This document shows positions 46,763-58,708 of a stretch of 64,000 nt of DNA, in pieces. Source of the stretch: Chalara sp. BL73 (taxonomy: Eukaryota > Ascomycota > Leotiomycetes > Helotiales); NCBI GenBank assembly GCA_918026815.1, contig CAKJVC010000055.1, forward strand, positions 124,001 through 188,000, given 5' to 3'. The translations under genes were made by a program, and so were the position numbers. Below the pieces are notes generated by a model, which did not search any database, was not told the DNA's origin, and saw only the letters and a list, made by a program, of their open reading frames with translations. How positions within the stretch are numbered: the stretch's first letter is position 1; each line of letters starts with the position of its first letter.

Positions 46763-48422
46763 ATGAACTCTCAAGAAAGCCACTATGTGGTCCTCGGCAT
46801 CGCTCGCACAGCGACCGAGGTCGAAATCAGAAAGGCATATCGCAAGCTCGCCATCACCTGGCACCCCGACAAAAACAAGGCGGCCAATGCGGCTGCACAG
46901 TTCCGTAGAGTACAGGAGGCGTACGAGTTGTTAAGTGATGAGGAGCGCCGAAGAAACTACGATGCGAAGCTGGATCTATTAGCTGCCGCCGCAAAACATA
47001 AGGCTGCTGTCGCAGAACAGAGGGCTGCCGCCGCAAGACAAAAGGCAGCTGAACAGACATCAAGGACCCCAGCAAAGCCATCAAATGCATCTCGTCCCGC
47101 ATTCTCAGAATCAAGAGCCAATGCCCCAGACAATAGCAACGACTCAGCCAATCAGCCCACGCCGTCCAAGGCCTCTTACTTCAGCCCTGGAAAGTTTGCC
47201 TTCTGGAAGACCGGCGAGAGTTCCAGCGACAAGAATCAAGCCAAGAACGGATCTCCCAGCGCAAAGAGTGGCAAAGGTAAATATTAATTCATCATCGTGG
47301 TTCAACTCTACTAACTAGATTATAGAGAAAGAGCATCGCCCCTCTCACGGCTTCAAGAAGTCGGCTAGCACCTTTTTTGGCACTCGATCTAAGTCAACAG
47401 CAGAGCAAGAGCGGGAGGCTAAGGAGCAAGGGGCCAGAGCCATGCAGGAGGAGTGGGAGGAGAAGATTCGCGAGCGGGAGAGAAACGCCGCTGATGAGCA
47501 GCAGAGACTATATGAAGAGGGTGATAGAGAGGAGCGAGCAAAAGCGGAGAAGGAGCAACGCGAGGAAGCTCAGTATCAAAAGCATCAAATGCGTAATGGT
47601 GGATCAGCAAATGCTGGAGCTAGTCTCGACGAAGAGGAGGACTCCGATCTTCCCCTAGCAGCAAAACTCGTCAAGTTAGAGAAGATGATTCGCACGTGGA
47701 AGAGAGACGCCAAGATCGAGCAGGCGAAACTCCGTGATATTCAGGCAAACGATCCATACACCGCCAGGTTCCGCGAAAAAATCAGATCCTACGAGCGAGA
47801 CATTATTGAATATACCGCCCGCATCCCCCAAGCCGCCATCCAGCGCGACAGGATTATCGCGGAGGAGCTCGCCAAGCTAGGAGGAAAATACCCACGTGAT
47901 CCCCTCGGTCGTATGACCCGAGAAGAATTCCACAAATACTGCGTGCTGAGCCACAACTTGGACGCCCGGTGCTTTAACGAGGAGACAATTATGCTGCCCG
48001 AGCGCAACGAGCGATACCGAAATCACATCCAGGACCTCGAAGATGATATCCGCAATCGCCGGGCCGAGTTCGAGAACGCTGCGTCGGATGACCGCCGCAA
48101 GGTCGCGCGACAGGCTGTCCGGATCTTGGAGACGGCAGAAAAATGGGGACTTGCTAGCAGCACTTGGACGCATGATTATCCTTTTGCTGGCGGCGTATTC
48201 AAGGCGGATAAGCATTTCAGAGAGTCTTACCATCTGTGGCAGGCATTCGCTTCGGAACTTGCTTCCCCTGATGATGTTCGTTGTTATCAGGATTGGGTTA
48301 CGTTTAAGAAGCCTGCCGGGGGGGAGAGCGAGGAGTGTGGTTTGGATCTGGATTTTCTTCTTTTCGTCGATCGCGATAGAGAGAAGATGCCCAGTTGGTT
48401 TGAGAGGCGCGAGACATTTTAG
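46763..48422 (+). CDS. J-domain (DnaJ/Hsp40) protein with long coiled-coil C-terminus
   Basis: Exons are 46763-47276 and 47326-48422, giving 536 residues. The J domain is at residues 5-70: HYVVLGIARTATEVEIRKAY, ITWHPDKNKAANAAAQFRRV with HPD, QEAYELLSDEERRRNYD. An Ala/Lys-rich helix (LAAAAKHKAAVAEQRAAAAR) and a low-complexity Ser/Asn linker follow. Then come a long Glu/Arg coiled coil (REAKEQGARAMQEEWEEKIR...) and a globular-looking C-terminus (HYLWQAF-type segments, VDRDREKMPSWFERRE). This class III J protein would recruit an Hsp70 to a specific client. The start at 46763 is chosen because the J domain begins there. It shares a repeated promoter with the J gene at 45698. Confidence 0.9.
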
Positions 48423-49367
48423 ATCAATTGCGGGCTGCAGAGATGATTGCGGCGCGTGGAACACATGGCTGTGGGGAGTGTATAATAGACCACGGAAGTA
48501 AGACAAGCAGAGGCATAGATACTCAAAACTCCAATGCTACGAGGGAGCGTTCTTATCACATTGTTCCTTTGACTGAATACGTATTTGAAAGCGTGATGTG
48601 GATGGGTTTCTGATATCACATTCATTTATATATCGGCGCGTTATATTCGAATATCAGAAGGCTGCTTCTCTGAGGAGATAGTGTTCAGTTTCGGGTGAAA
48701 CTTTGGAAGTTCTTGAACCCATCTTATACTCTGTCTCGCGTAATGATTCAATGCATTGATGTGGAAGCAAGAATTCATTGGTTTAGGGTGAATACATATT
48801 TTCTATTCCAAAGTACCAATATATTTATAACTTCTTGTTGAAACGGCGAGTTGTGATTTGGTAATTGCTATAGGTGCTTCTATCTCGATTAAGCTAAAGC
48901 TGAGGAATTCGCAAATATGGAGTCATCACTACATTTGAGTTCTTTGTATTGCTTGAATGGCCACTTTTATTTTATGTCTATCCATCTAGTACAGGCTGTG
49001 TCTCTGCCTCTATACCGTGGTTTTCTTCTATATGGTTCGATCTGATTTGATCTTTTCAGCTCTTGTTTGTTTGTATTTGATTTCCGTTTCCAAAGCCTAA
49101 CGTCTTCAGCATTCGATACTACACAAAGAGAACGTTATAGCTAATGTGATAATTGCAAGTATAATCCTCCAGCCTGTGGCGTTAATCGGCAAAATATGGC
49201 TGATCTGGTGGATTGTGCCCAAATGTGAAAATCAGAGGCATACCATTGGCAGAAGCATAATTCATACTTGTCATGATGTCCAGACTGTCTACACGCTATC
49301 AACTCACTGCCAAGTGACCGCCCCGTTAGTATATTTGACAAAGTACTTTCTCTCTGGTACTTTATGT
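48423..49367. other. Intergenic, nothing seen
   Basis: About 0.95 kb of AT-moderate DNA with no supported gene. Confidence 0.45.
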
Positions 49368-49889
49368 TCAATCTAAATCAGCGCCACTCTCGGGTGCGCC
49401 ACTATTCGTCGGTCCCGTCTCTCTGACGATGCCAATGCCTTCATCGCTCCACCAAACCCATTCCGACAAACTTGTACCTCCGGTCCCAGATTCAGAGCCT
49501 TCAGTTGCCGCTTGAGAGGAAGAAGAAGAATGCCCCGCAGAATCAGAATTAGAACCCTTAAATTCCTTTTGGAAGTTGTCCCAGCCCTCAGCAATATCCC
49601 GTGCTAGTCCGTCCTTCTTTATGTATATTACTCCCATGACAGCATGGGTGCCACCGTTCTTTCCCCGCCACTCACGTATGGTGGGTGGAACCTCTCCTGC
49701 ATTGGGCTAGACTTGGAACTTATTGTAAGTCGTCCCGTTCGCTTCTACCTCTCCATCATGGTCCCATCGGATACCGAGATTCTCAAGGTCTTTCTGTGTC
49801 TTGGGGTACGCTGTCTTGCCTTGGTTCACACTAATGTTGGTGAACTTCTTGGTTGCCGCCGAGCGGGCTTTGTCAGATATATTGTCCAT
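49368..49889 (-). pseudogene. Small gene with a single in-frame TAG
   Basis: On the minus strand one frame runs 173 codons from ATG 49889 to TAA-side stop 49368, interrupted only by TAG at 49709-49707. Before the stop it reads KDLENLGIRWDHDGEVEANG and TTYNKFQV. After it reads PNAGEVPPTIREWRGKNGG, THAVMGVIYIKKDGLARDI and AEGWDNFQKEFK, then a Ser-rich acidic tail. The two halves are clearly one protein. A CAG-to-TAG change (CpA to TpA) explains the break. No intron with acceptable sites removes the stop. Function not recognised; no signal peptide. Alternatives are a sequencing error or programmed readthrough. Confidence 0.6.
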
Positions 49890-50489
49890 GGCTTTGTTGA
49901 CACTTAGCAGTATGAGGTATGATAGATGAAAGCGCTCCCATATATAGGAGTTGGGCTGACTCGTTCTGAGGAAGGTAGCAACGTTTTAATATTGAAAGAA
50001 TGTTAACTCTTCGTAACATGATTGCCCCAAATCAATAGCCCAAAGCCTGTCATCCAAAAGGGAGCCTTGCAGGCTCTAGTTAATTCATAGGTGCTCTAAT
50101 AACCCTAAACTAATTTATCCAGTATGCATAACACCCTCTACGTCAATGGCTCTACAGAGTCTGTAAAGGAGTATCCCAAAGTATCCCAATGCTATTTGTT
50201 GGTTTCATACAAGTGGTTGTTGGTGGCATACGTGCCGCAGAACTTAGATGTTTTTTGATTGGCCACTCCGGCAGTTTAGCAGCCTCCGTAAGCTAGCCGG
50301 ATACTTTTGCTACTCCCGACACAACGTCACTCCAGTAAACACAAGTTCAAAGTACTTCTTAGTACCAGCTGACCCGGTGCTACAGCACCTTTTGTTATCC
50401 GCAAAATGCAGTAGAATAGCCTTATGAAAAAAGCTCCCCGTTGCATCTGCTCTCCTTGTCGCAGAGATAACCAAAAGTTTTCGGCAAAC
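49890..50489. other. Intergenic, nothing seen
   Basis: About 600 bp with only short ORFs. Confidence 0.4.
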
Positions 50490-51456
50490 ATGAAAAAACG
50501 CCAGCTAGACATGGTTGACACCAGTGATCCTGCGAATCCACTTTTCAACTACACTTCTGGTAGATGGATGTAAGTTGATGTGACACACCAACCATTCATT
50601 GGCATACGCTTTCGCTAATACTTATACCAGTTCAAATTTACAGCGAGCATCTGCGACTTTCTGAGAGGCGGCTTTATTTCAACGTAAATGAGCTATGTCG
50701 TGTTGTTCCCAAATCTGTGGGGCTGCTGAGGACTGATATTGTTGAAGGCCACATGTGTCACGTGAACTGTCATGTGATCCCTGTACGGAATAGGTTTGGT
50801 CTCAGCCTGCAAGATGTATATATAACTCGTTTTTGTCTGATTAGAAAAGCAATCAAGCACTTTTCACTTTGATAAGTATCACACTCTTCACAAAAATTGC
50901 AGAAGGTCGTTCGTACCGGGTATTTGAAGTAACCTTCCGTGATGGCCTAAAGGTCATCGCGCGTCTCCCATATCCTTCAACCATTCCCCACAGGCACGGC
51001 ATCGCGAGTGAAGTTGCGACAATGGAGTTTTTGCGCAGCCATGGTGTTCCGATTCCCAAGGTCTTCAATTGGGATTCATTGGCGTCTAATCAAATTGGCT
51101 CTGAATACATTATAATGGAACGAGTTCAAGGCAGAGAGTTGGCAGATACATGGTACGTGATGACATCTAAGGAGAGGATGGCGGTTATGGAGAAAATAGT
51201 AGATACAGAAAGGATTCTGTTTAGCGTCCAGTTTCCCGCCAATGGCGGTCTTTTCTTTAAAGATTCATTGGGTGCTGGAGTCAAGAGTGTGGATATACCT
51301 AAAAACAACGACCCCAAAAATACCGGTAGGTTCTGCGTAGGCCCTTCGACCGAGTATCTCTGGTGGTATCAGAGGCTAAGTGAACTTGCTGCGAATCGTG
51401 GGCCTTATAAGCACCATCCATATATGATCGCATCCCAACTAACCAGGGAATTCTAG
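50490..51456 (+). pseudogene. Truncated APH-family phosphotransferase (N-lobe only)
   Basis: Exon 1 (50490-50569, MVDTSDPANPLFNYTSGRW) and exon 2 (from 50631, IQIYSEHLRLSERRLYFNVN then ELCRVVPKSVG) give the usual start of fungal APH/AIM9-like kinases. The frame from about 50860 adds KIAEGRSYRVFEVTFRDGLK, VIARLPYPSTIPHRHGIASE, HGVPIPKVFNWDS and EYIIMERVQGRELADTWY, the N-lobe with ATP-loop, lysine and hinge. It stops at 51456 in TREF, before the catalytic loop (HGD) and the IDW metal site. No C-lobe is found in the next 500 bp. The exon 2-3 junction is unclear. Such proteins normally have 450-600 residues, so this one cannot be an active kinase. Confidence 0.65.
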
Positions 51457-51975
51457 GGGAGAACAGTGAAGAGTTATTGAGGGCAGTCGGAGAGAGGGAG
51501 GCCTTGTAGCTCCGGACGGTGCTTAGTCAGAATTATCAACATACGCCCTGCGTAGGTGTAACAAGACCCCTTTGTATATTGAGGTTGGCTAAGCCGGCAG
51601 ACTTTGGGAACTCCGCCGAGTTCATCACTCAAAGTGTGAGGTAAACAATAAATACAAAACACCGTGTAGAACCCTTCTGGAAATTTGTATGGACAGCTAA
51701 GCAAAGCTGGGCATTCCGGATTTGGCCTAAAATAGACAGAAAAGGCATCTTCGGTGTGAACATGATCGTGGCGTTTAAGCGCTGCCAATGAAATAGAGCA
51801 TAGCTCAGCCACACCAGCCTCCACCCAAACAACAAACGCCTTTCATAAGTTTGACACAACTATCACATCCAGCTGGTACAGGTATAAATATCACTCTTTC
51901 CTCTAGCACCCCATCCTTTTCAGTGCACGGTTCTTCGCACAATTCATTCTGCCTTTTCATTAAGGACAACCCAAC
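51457..51975. other. Intergenic
   Basis: About 520 bp where the C-lobe of the APH gene would be expected; no HGDxH or DW motif was found on the plus strand. It includes the promoter of the Zn2Cys6 gene. Confidence 0.4.
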
Positions 51976-53651
51976 ATGCCTCTTTCAAAATTTCAAGCTA
52001 TGTCCGATGCACACGCAGGTTCGTTTAATACTTTCAGAGTAATAGAACAAACGAGCGAAAGCAGTTCAAAAAGAAAAAAAGCCAAGCTTGGCCCGCAACA
52101 GCGATCGGAAGCGAAGGCTGTGCGAGATAAGAGAGCCTGCCTGAGATGCTCGTTGTTGAAAATAAAAGTTAGCCTCCACTTTCCTGCTTGAGCAAATACT
52201 AATTATTGAAGTGCTCTGATAGCAACCGCTGCGCCACTTGCAAGAAGCTGCCCTTTGCTATACATGCGCATGAGAAACGGACGTTGTCATTTTCTGGGTG
52301 TATCAGAACTCGACTTCATGAAGTCAGCATCTTCGAACTTTGTAAGTGCTTCGTTGAGACTCTTGCTAGTAGAACATATAAGTAATATAGCGCATAGATA
52401 TTCCTGCATCTGACCAACAATATCTCTTAATCAACAAAGACCAGAACTTATTGTTGTCGCGAATCACACTCGAGTTCGCATCAGAGGTTACATGGGATTT
52501 AGGTTCTATCGCTAACGACATTGTAGACTGGCTGAATAATCCCATGGAATCTAATACAAGCAAAGTGGGCACTCTGTCATCTCCTCGATTCCTTGAACTC
52601 GTCAGATCTTCCGTCCAAGAAAACACTATAGTAGATTTTCAGCGAATGATATACGCGATTTCACTCGCTTACACACAGCCCACTTCCTCTGACAAGCATT
52701 TGCTCACCGTTTCAGAATTATATCAAGTCGGCTCTATGGCTGGCCACAGCTTTCTTAGAAACCTTGATGAAAAGTTGAAACCCCAGTCCTTGCAGGGTCG
52801 CTCCTGTGATGATTTGCGGGCACTGTTTTTGTTAGTGGTTGGGACTATTCTTGCAGTTGGATACGTTGAACCGGTAGCCAACGACACACCACTCTCGGAC
52901 ACCGTATGTTTAACACTCCTCTAATGGATTACCTATCTCAAATGTATCACAGGAGATGTTTAGCAAGCTGCAGCATCAATCCGGCCAGATCCAAGCCATA
53001 AAGAGCCATCTCTGTCAGATATTAGCTCACTACGTATTATTTCTGGGGTCTAAACTTAAGCTTGCTATTCCCACTACTAGTGACCCATCTATCCTCAAGA
53101 ACGCCCTTTCTCGGTGGAATAAGAAAGGTGTCTTTCAATGGAAGAACCGCACGGAAACCGAGGTTGGGTTTTACTCAGAAGACTGGCCTGCAGAGGACTT
53201 CCACAGAGCTCATAAAAATACGAGCTGTGATAAAGTCGGGCTGGAAAGAACCCTCCTTCATTCGCTGCAGCCTTCTCTGCTATTTTATTCCGATACTGGC
53301 TTGCAAACATCCTCTGACGAACTGCCCCCGGACCTGAACTCTCTGAATCCTTCAGCAGATGTTGTAAACAGCTGCACAGCGTCCACTGTAAGTCGTCCAT
53401 ATCAAAATACACTTTCGAGATCTATAATTGATAACACCTTTCTTCCACTACAGCTTCCAAGCTATGACTGCTCTTCAACTACACCTATGCCCACTTTAGA
53501 ATTTCATCATCCGCAGGACTCCCGGCCCCATAGCCCTAGAAGGAATTCTTCCCCCTCTACTGCGAAAGTGTTATTTGGAAAGAGAGTGTCCTCGACTACG
53601 TCAGCACACCTTACTAGAAGCAGGGATAATAAGGTATTCTACCTGTCCTGA
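51976..53651 (+). CDS. Zn2Cys6-type fungal transcription factor
   Basis: Exons are 51976-52167, 52212-52341, 52398-52903, 52953-53387 and 53454-53651, giving 486 residues. The binuclear zinc cluster is split by the first intron: ACLRCSLLKIK in exon 1, CSDSNRCATCKKL and the last Cys (LSFSGC) in exon 2. Spacing is C-x2-C-x6-C-x5-C-x2-C-x19-C, with an unusually long last loop. A basic segment (SSKRKKAKLGPQQRSEAKAV) precedes it. The rest lacks an obvious fungal_trans motif, as in several short Leotiomycete regulators, and ends in a Ser/Pro-rich tail. It should bind CGG-type DNA elements in the nucleus; targets unknown. The neighbouring kinase fragment and RTA1 gene are possible but unproven targets. 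Confidence 0.75.
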
Positions 53652-54689
53652 TATTAGAGACCCACTTGTTGAACTCTGATATAGTGCTCAAGTTGCGGGG
53701 GTGCTTGTTCTGGTGGCGGTTGTCACGTAGGCGGACCTGAACATCAACGTTTTCTAGTTTAATGGAATAATTAGGATTCTGGTGCTGGATTACTACTAAA
53801 CACTGGCCTGAGGAATTTTCTCCAACTGATTATGTAGTAGCTACAACGATCCGGGCATCCTCGAGAGGAGAGAGTTTGAGAAGTATTGGCCATTTCAAGA
53901 CTACGAGGAAATAGATTAATCTCATCAACATCTCGAACTGCCGATTTCTGGGAGCTGCTTCTAAGTCATTTCTTATTCGAGAGACAGGAGCCCCGTAAAC
54001 TCTCCCAATCATCCACCGGGGGTGATATCGTGATTGCGCATCAGTTTGTTTGATGTTAGCTACACCTCACGTGATCATATTAATAGTCGGTTATTTTAAG
54101 GCCCGGCTGTGACGTAATCCATCATGATTGGTTGTCTCGCCGTTCGGGGGACCACGCGTTCGAGCTGCGGCCCATAAAACAGTATGAGAGTATCAAGCTT
54201 AGTTCCCCCCCACAATATGACGGTACGGATTAAGCTTAAAACTTGCTGCTGCGGAAATATGATCCTTCCTGCAAATCCTCCAAAGATATTGGCCCTTGCA
54301 GAGTTTCAGTCCCCAAATCTGAGACTTAGCTGCTAGTGTGGTTGGATACCCGTCTCTTTTTATGGTTTTCAAGATGGCTTGGTCCTCGCCATTTTCCTGA
54401 TACGGTATTTAAATTACGTTGCTGATAAATCGATATAAGAATGGCCTCAGCCTCATGGCTCTCGCCTTTTCTTCTGGTTTGTTACATCGCTGTACATACA
54501 GGAATGACGCGGCAGCATTTGGCAGTGTCAGACAGATTCAAAGTTATCCCGCCCTTCTGGTTGTTCGTTGCGCTGTATATAGTTCTATATCATGAGTCAA
54601 CACTCTCAGGTTATTTTCCTAGTAGTATCAATCATTAATCCGTTCTCTATACCTTTAATTCTCAGAGCCCTGATTCATTCATATACAAA
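53652..54689. other. Intergenic, nothing convincing
   Basis: About 1 kb. An ORF at 54441-54638 with a hydrophobic stretch lies just upstream of the RTA1 gene but lacks conservation cues; it is probably leader sequence. Confidence 0.4.
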
Positions 54690-55794
54690 ATGTCTGCAAC
54701 TACTATCTCTGCGCCGGTATCTACCTCAACGCCAGAATGCATCACTATGATTCCTGATAAAAACGGCTACGTCCCTGAGTACGCCTGCAACGCAAACTAC
54801 ACCTACTATCCCTCATTCGCAGCCGCAGTAGTCTTCGCCGTGTTTTTTGGCATTACAACCTTTACACATATCTTCCAAGCCCTCTACTACAAGAAACTCC
54901 GCCTCTGCTGGCCACTTATCATGGGTGCGCTGTGGGAGTTTGCAAGCTTCTCAATTCGAGCACCGGGCACGAAAAATCAGCAAGAAGATGGCTATGTCTA
55001 TCCATCAGTGATATTAATGTTGCTTGCGCCAATGTGGATTAATGCGTTTGTATATATGGTAATGGGGCGCATGATATATTTCTACATACCTGACCAGAAG
55101 GTCTGGGCAATTAAGGGAATCAAGGTTGCCAAGATATTCGTGTGGCTGGATGTTCTTTCGTTCCTAGTTCAAGTCGGAGGTCAGTGGATCCTTCGCCTGC
55201 TGATGGGATGCGCTTTGCTAACGTGACTCAGGCGGCTCAATGATCCAGCCAGACTCCTCTGTCTTGATGGTTGGCATTCGCATATACATGGGAGGAATCG
55301 GGTTTCAAGAAATATGCATCCTCTTGTTCCTCTCGGTCGCCGTAAAATTCCACCTCACCATGCTTAAGCAAGAGCGGGACAGAGTCCTCCTCGACCAACC
55401 TCGCAAGTGGCGAGCCCTGCTCTACACCTTGTACCTGACGCTTGCTCTTATCACCGTCCGAATCATCTTCCGCTTGGTCGAATACTCCTCTGGGCTGGAA
55501 CCCGAGAAGAACCCAATCCCCTTCAACGAGGCATACTTCCTGGTGCTGGATTGCTTGATGATGTTGATTGCATGTATCGCGCTCAATTTTGTGCATCCAG
55601 GTCGGTTCTTGGTAGGCCAGTGGAGCGAATTTCCAAAAGGCCCAACCAGGAAGGAGAAGAAAGCTGCCAAGGCAGCGAAGAAGGAGGCGAAGAAACAAGC
55701 CAAGGAAGAGAAACGTAGGATTAAGGAGGAATCAAAGACGCAGAAGAGGTTAGAAATTCCGTTGGTGCAGTTTGGCGTTGAGAGAAATCAATAA
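54690..55794 (+). CDS. RTA1-family seven-span membrane protein
   Basis: Exons are 54690-55179 and 55232-55794, giving 350 residues. Family landmarks: YYPSFAAAVVFAVFFGITTF, the block WPLIMGALWEFASFSIR, LLAPMWINAFVYMVMGRMIY (APMWINA is close to the RTA1 consensus LLAPal.aA), FVWLDVLSFLVQVGGGSM (the D-x-x-S-x-x-x-Q-x-x-G-G motif across the intron) and RIIFRLVEYSSGLE with EAYFLVLDCLMMLIA. RTA1 proteins are seven-span lipid-translocating or stress-resistance proteins of the plasma membrane (Rsb1, Rta1). The C-terminus is a highly basic coiled coil (RKEKKAAKAAKKEAKKQAKE). All spans are intact. Confidence 0.92.
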
Positions 55795-57095
55795 AGTAGA
55801 CGAGACAAGGGCTTGCTGCGCTGTTCTGACCAGTGGCAGCGTCTGAATGTTGCTCTAATTTAGTAGCCTTTCTGCCCGACTGTAAAATGCATCGCTATTA
55901 ATGTCAGAACTCTTCAAAGCGGCTTTTTAAGGGAGGAAAAAAACAAATAAAAATAATAAATCTTAATACCAAGTTGCTTTTTCCATTCGAGAGATCATGT
56001 TTTGAGACGCTGTCAGTTACAGCTGTCTCCCTTGCGTCCAAAAACAAGCCATTCGCACGTGGGTTCTTTCAGCTATAGAGTTCAAGGCAAAAGTAGCCCC
56101 AGCTTATGACCCTTCTTATAATAGCAGATAATGCGCCTTGTTGGAATTATGTCTCATTGTGTCGCATTGTGTGATGCAACTCGGACTCGAAAAATTGGTG
56201 TCGCAAGCCGCCATCAGACGCCTCCAGATGAGCCAAGCCGCCTCGCCACAACCGGGAATCACAACACCTAACCACGATCTGGTCGTCGTCCCAGCCCAGA
56301 TTTACAGATCTAACCGGCATTTCTTCCAATTCGCAGGGTTGGGCTGCGTAATGGCTCATTTTTTATTTACTTTTTGTTGGTGGCGCTTGGGGAAGTTTAA
56401 ACAGGTCGATCAACGGAGGGGTTGTGCTCCCATAATTGCTTATTCTAACGCCACTGAGCCTCGAGAGTTTCGGTAGCTGTTAGCTAAGTCCCCAGACGAT
56501 GGTTGAATTATATATGTAGTGTTTGATCACTCTAGTCATATTATTTTCATACTTGTTAGAGTTTCAGAAGACTGAGAAAACAAGTTTCCATGCACTGTAT
56601 CAGATGATATCGTCCGCGAGCGAGTTCCCTGCACGTAAGGTTGTGTAACATGAAATATAACATGCGAGATCCCGCCTGCGCAAGCCCATATTCTTCGCGT
56701 TCTCGCTGCCGTCCAATCTCTCCGCGTCCCCAATGATGGCGTCTGCAGTTGCAGCATCATTTTCACACATTTCGTCAATTCTCAGTAATACAGACTCTTT
56801 TTGTCGAGCATTTGAGATGGTGCGACGGCACGGTTTGCTTTTTCAAGGCTGTCATAAAGTACATCTGCCCCAGAGTTGATGTGCAGATGGAGGCGCTGAG
56901 ATCCCGAATTTGCTGCAAGCAAGTTCATTGCACGGCCTACGCCTACGGAAACTAGCTGCCTGTGGGCTTGCTCTCGACAAACCTGATATCTTTGATATGA
57001 CATTCCCCAAGCTCCATCTTTCTCTTCAGTAAGTTTTCGTTACACCGCTTCGCTGAATCCCTCTCTTTATCGGCTCAGTAGCAGGAGTATTCGTC
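55795..57095. other. Intergenic, nothing convincing
   Basis: About 1.3 kb. The minus-strand ORF at 56782-57003 and neighbours have a slightly protein-like look but no motif. Confidence 0.4.
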
Positions 57096-58708
57096 ATGGA
57101 AGGAATATGGACTCGAAATGCGATCCCCAAAAAAGAAACAAAAGCAGGGACGATCGCGTCTGTGATTCTGTCACTCATCGCTATGTCTGCTCTGTCGATC
57201 TGTATCTGTTTGTAAACCCATCCAGCATTTCAAACAAGAGTACTGAAGCCCAAGCTAGCACAACGAGTCAAGGATGTGAGGAAATGGAATAGGTTACCTC
57301 TTCTTTGTTGGCGTGAGGACTATTGCTAGCACTTTTTTGAAGTCGTGCTGAGATAAAACAGTGATATTGTTGATCTATCTCGATTCGATCATCTTCGTCT
57401 TCTCGACTGCAATTCTGTCGCAAGCATATGGTGTGGATAGCTCGAAGGAAATGTGTTCGAGAGCTGTTCTCCTGTGTTTGGGCTGTTATATGACCACCAA
57501 GGTAAGAGCACAACCTTTATGCCATGAATTGTTCTGATGCATTTGTTTTAGGTGGTAAGTTGTTTGCTCGATTCAGAAGTAACGCAGTTTTACTGAGATC
57601 CACGTTCACAGCTCATCTATTACTTCCTGGTTGAGCGTGCTGTAAGCCTTGCGCATCATGATTACCTAAATGCATATTGATGTGTTTAGTATATCATCCG
57701 GAAAACGTCCAGGCCGCGAATGAAGTCAAAGCTCTATCTTTTTAATTCGTTCGGAATGCTCAGTCAGTCGATTTCTTTTCTAACTCGGGTAATAAAAATT
57801 TAACTTTTACGTAGTACCCTACTGTGTAGTCATCGTTTTGAACTTTTACTTGTAAGAAATATACTACCAAATGATGAAAAACATCAATCTTACCATTGCA
57901 ACAGCCGATTCGCGATTTATGATGAAGATAGATCTTGCAGGATTGGCATGAAGAAAGCGGCCATGATTCCGCTCATCGCATTCGACATTCTTGTTAATGT
58001 ATCGATGCACACGCACTTTCTAAATTTTTGCTGACATCGATAGGTTTATCTAACTACCCTCTTCATCCTCCCTCTGCGAAGTAAGTCCATCCAATTCACC
58101 AGTTGCCAATCATCTGATATAACCCAGATCTGTACTCCTACAAAAACAACCCTTCATCACAAACACGCTCTATCGCTCTCAGAACCTTCATTGGTAGCTG
58201 CGCAACACTGACTTCAAGCGTCGCGTACGTCTCCTTCCATCTCATGTGTCGTACTCCTTTTAACAGAAACAGAAATCTAACTGTAGTGATGGTTCTCGAA
58301 GGCGAGCCAGGGTGGATCTGTCTTATGTGCTGCAACCTGGACATCTTATTCAGCGCTCTAGTCCTACACTGGCTGACATCCAAGGACAACGCATCTACTA
58401 TGTCGCCCATGGACCATTCCCACGTCCCTTTGTCTCCTCTTTCTCCACTCTCATCCCGTCGTCCGAATCGCCTTGTTCCAAGATCGCCCGTCGATGGATA
58501 CGAGATGGGGAAACTTATTGAGGTACGGACGTTAGTGTCAGCAGGGAAAGATGGTATTGAGGAGGAGTTAAGGTGTCCACCGAATGCAATCACGGTATCC
58601 CGGGAGATGGTGAGGGCTGTGGATGAATTGAGAATGGCAAAGGAGAGGGAGAATAATTATATCAATCGTGAAGGGAGCAAAGAGGAATTTTTGAGAGAAA
58701 AATACTAG
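57096..58708 (+). CDS. Multi-span membrane protein with many small exons (5' end unresolved)
   Basis: From 57362 the exons read 57362-57501, 57552-57554 (3 nt), 57612-57641, 57690-57762, 57815-57851, 57905-57998, 58044-58080, 58128-58224 and 58273-58708. They give about 316 residues with several hydrophobic spans: LLIYLDSIIFVFSTAIL, LIYYFLVERAYIIRKTS, LYLFNSFGMLIPYCVVIVLN, KKAAMIPLIAFDILVNVYLT and TVVMVLEGEPGWICLMCCNL. A Ser/Pro and charged cytosolic tail follows. I recognise the pattern from conserved uncharacterised fungal membrane proteins. The candidate first exon (ATG 57096, with a span TIASVILSLIAMSALSI) runs into a stop. The overlapping frame at 57107 continues as VDLYLFVNPSSIS, so a one-base shift or an unseen intron lies there. 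Function unknown. Confidence 0.6.

Noticed and set aside
56782..57003. Minus-strand ORF with a patatin-like VSVG segment
   Set aside because: The resemblance is a few residues only; there is no catalytic motif or neighbouring exon.
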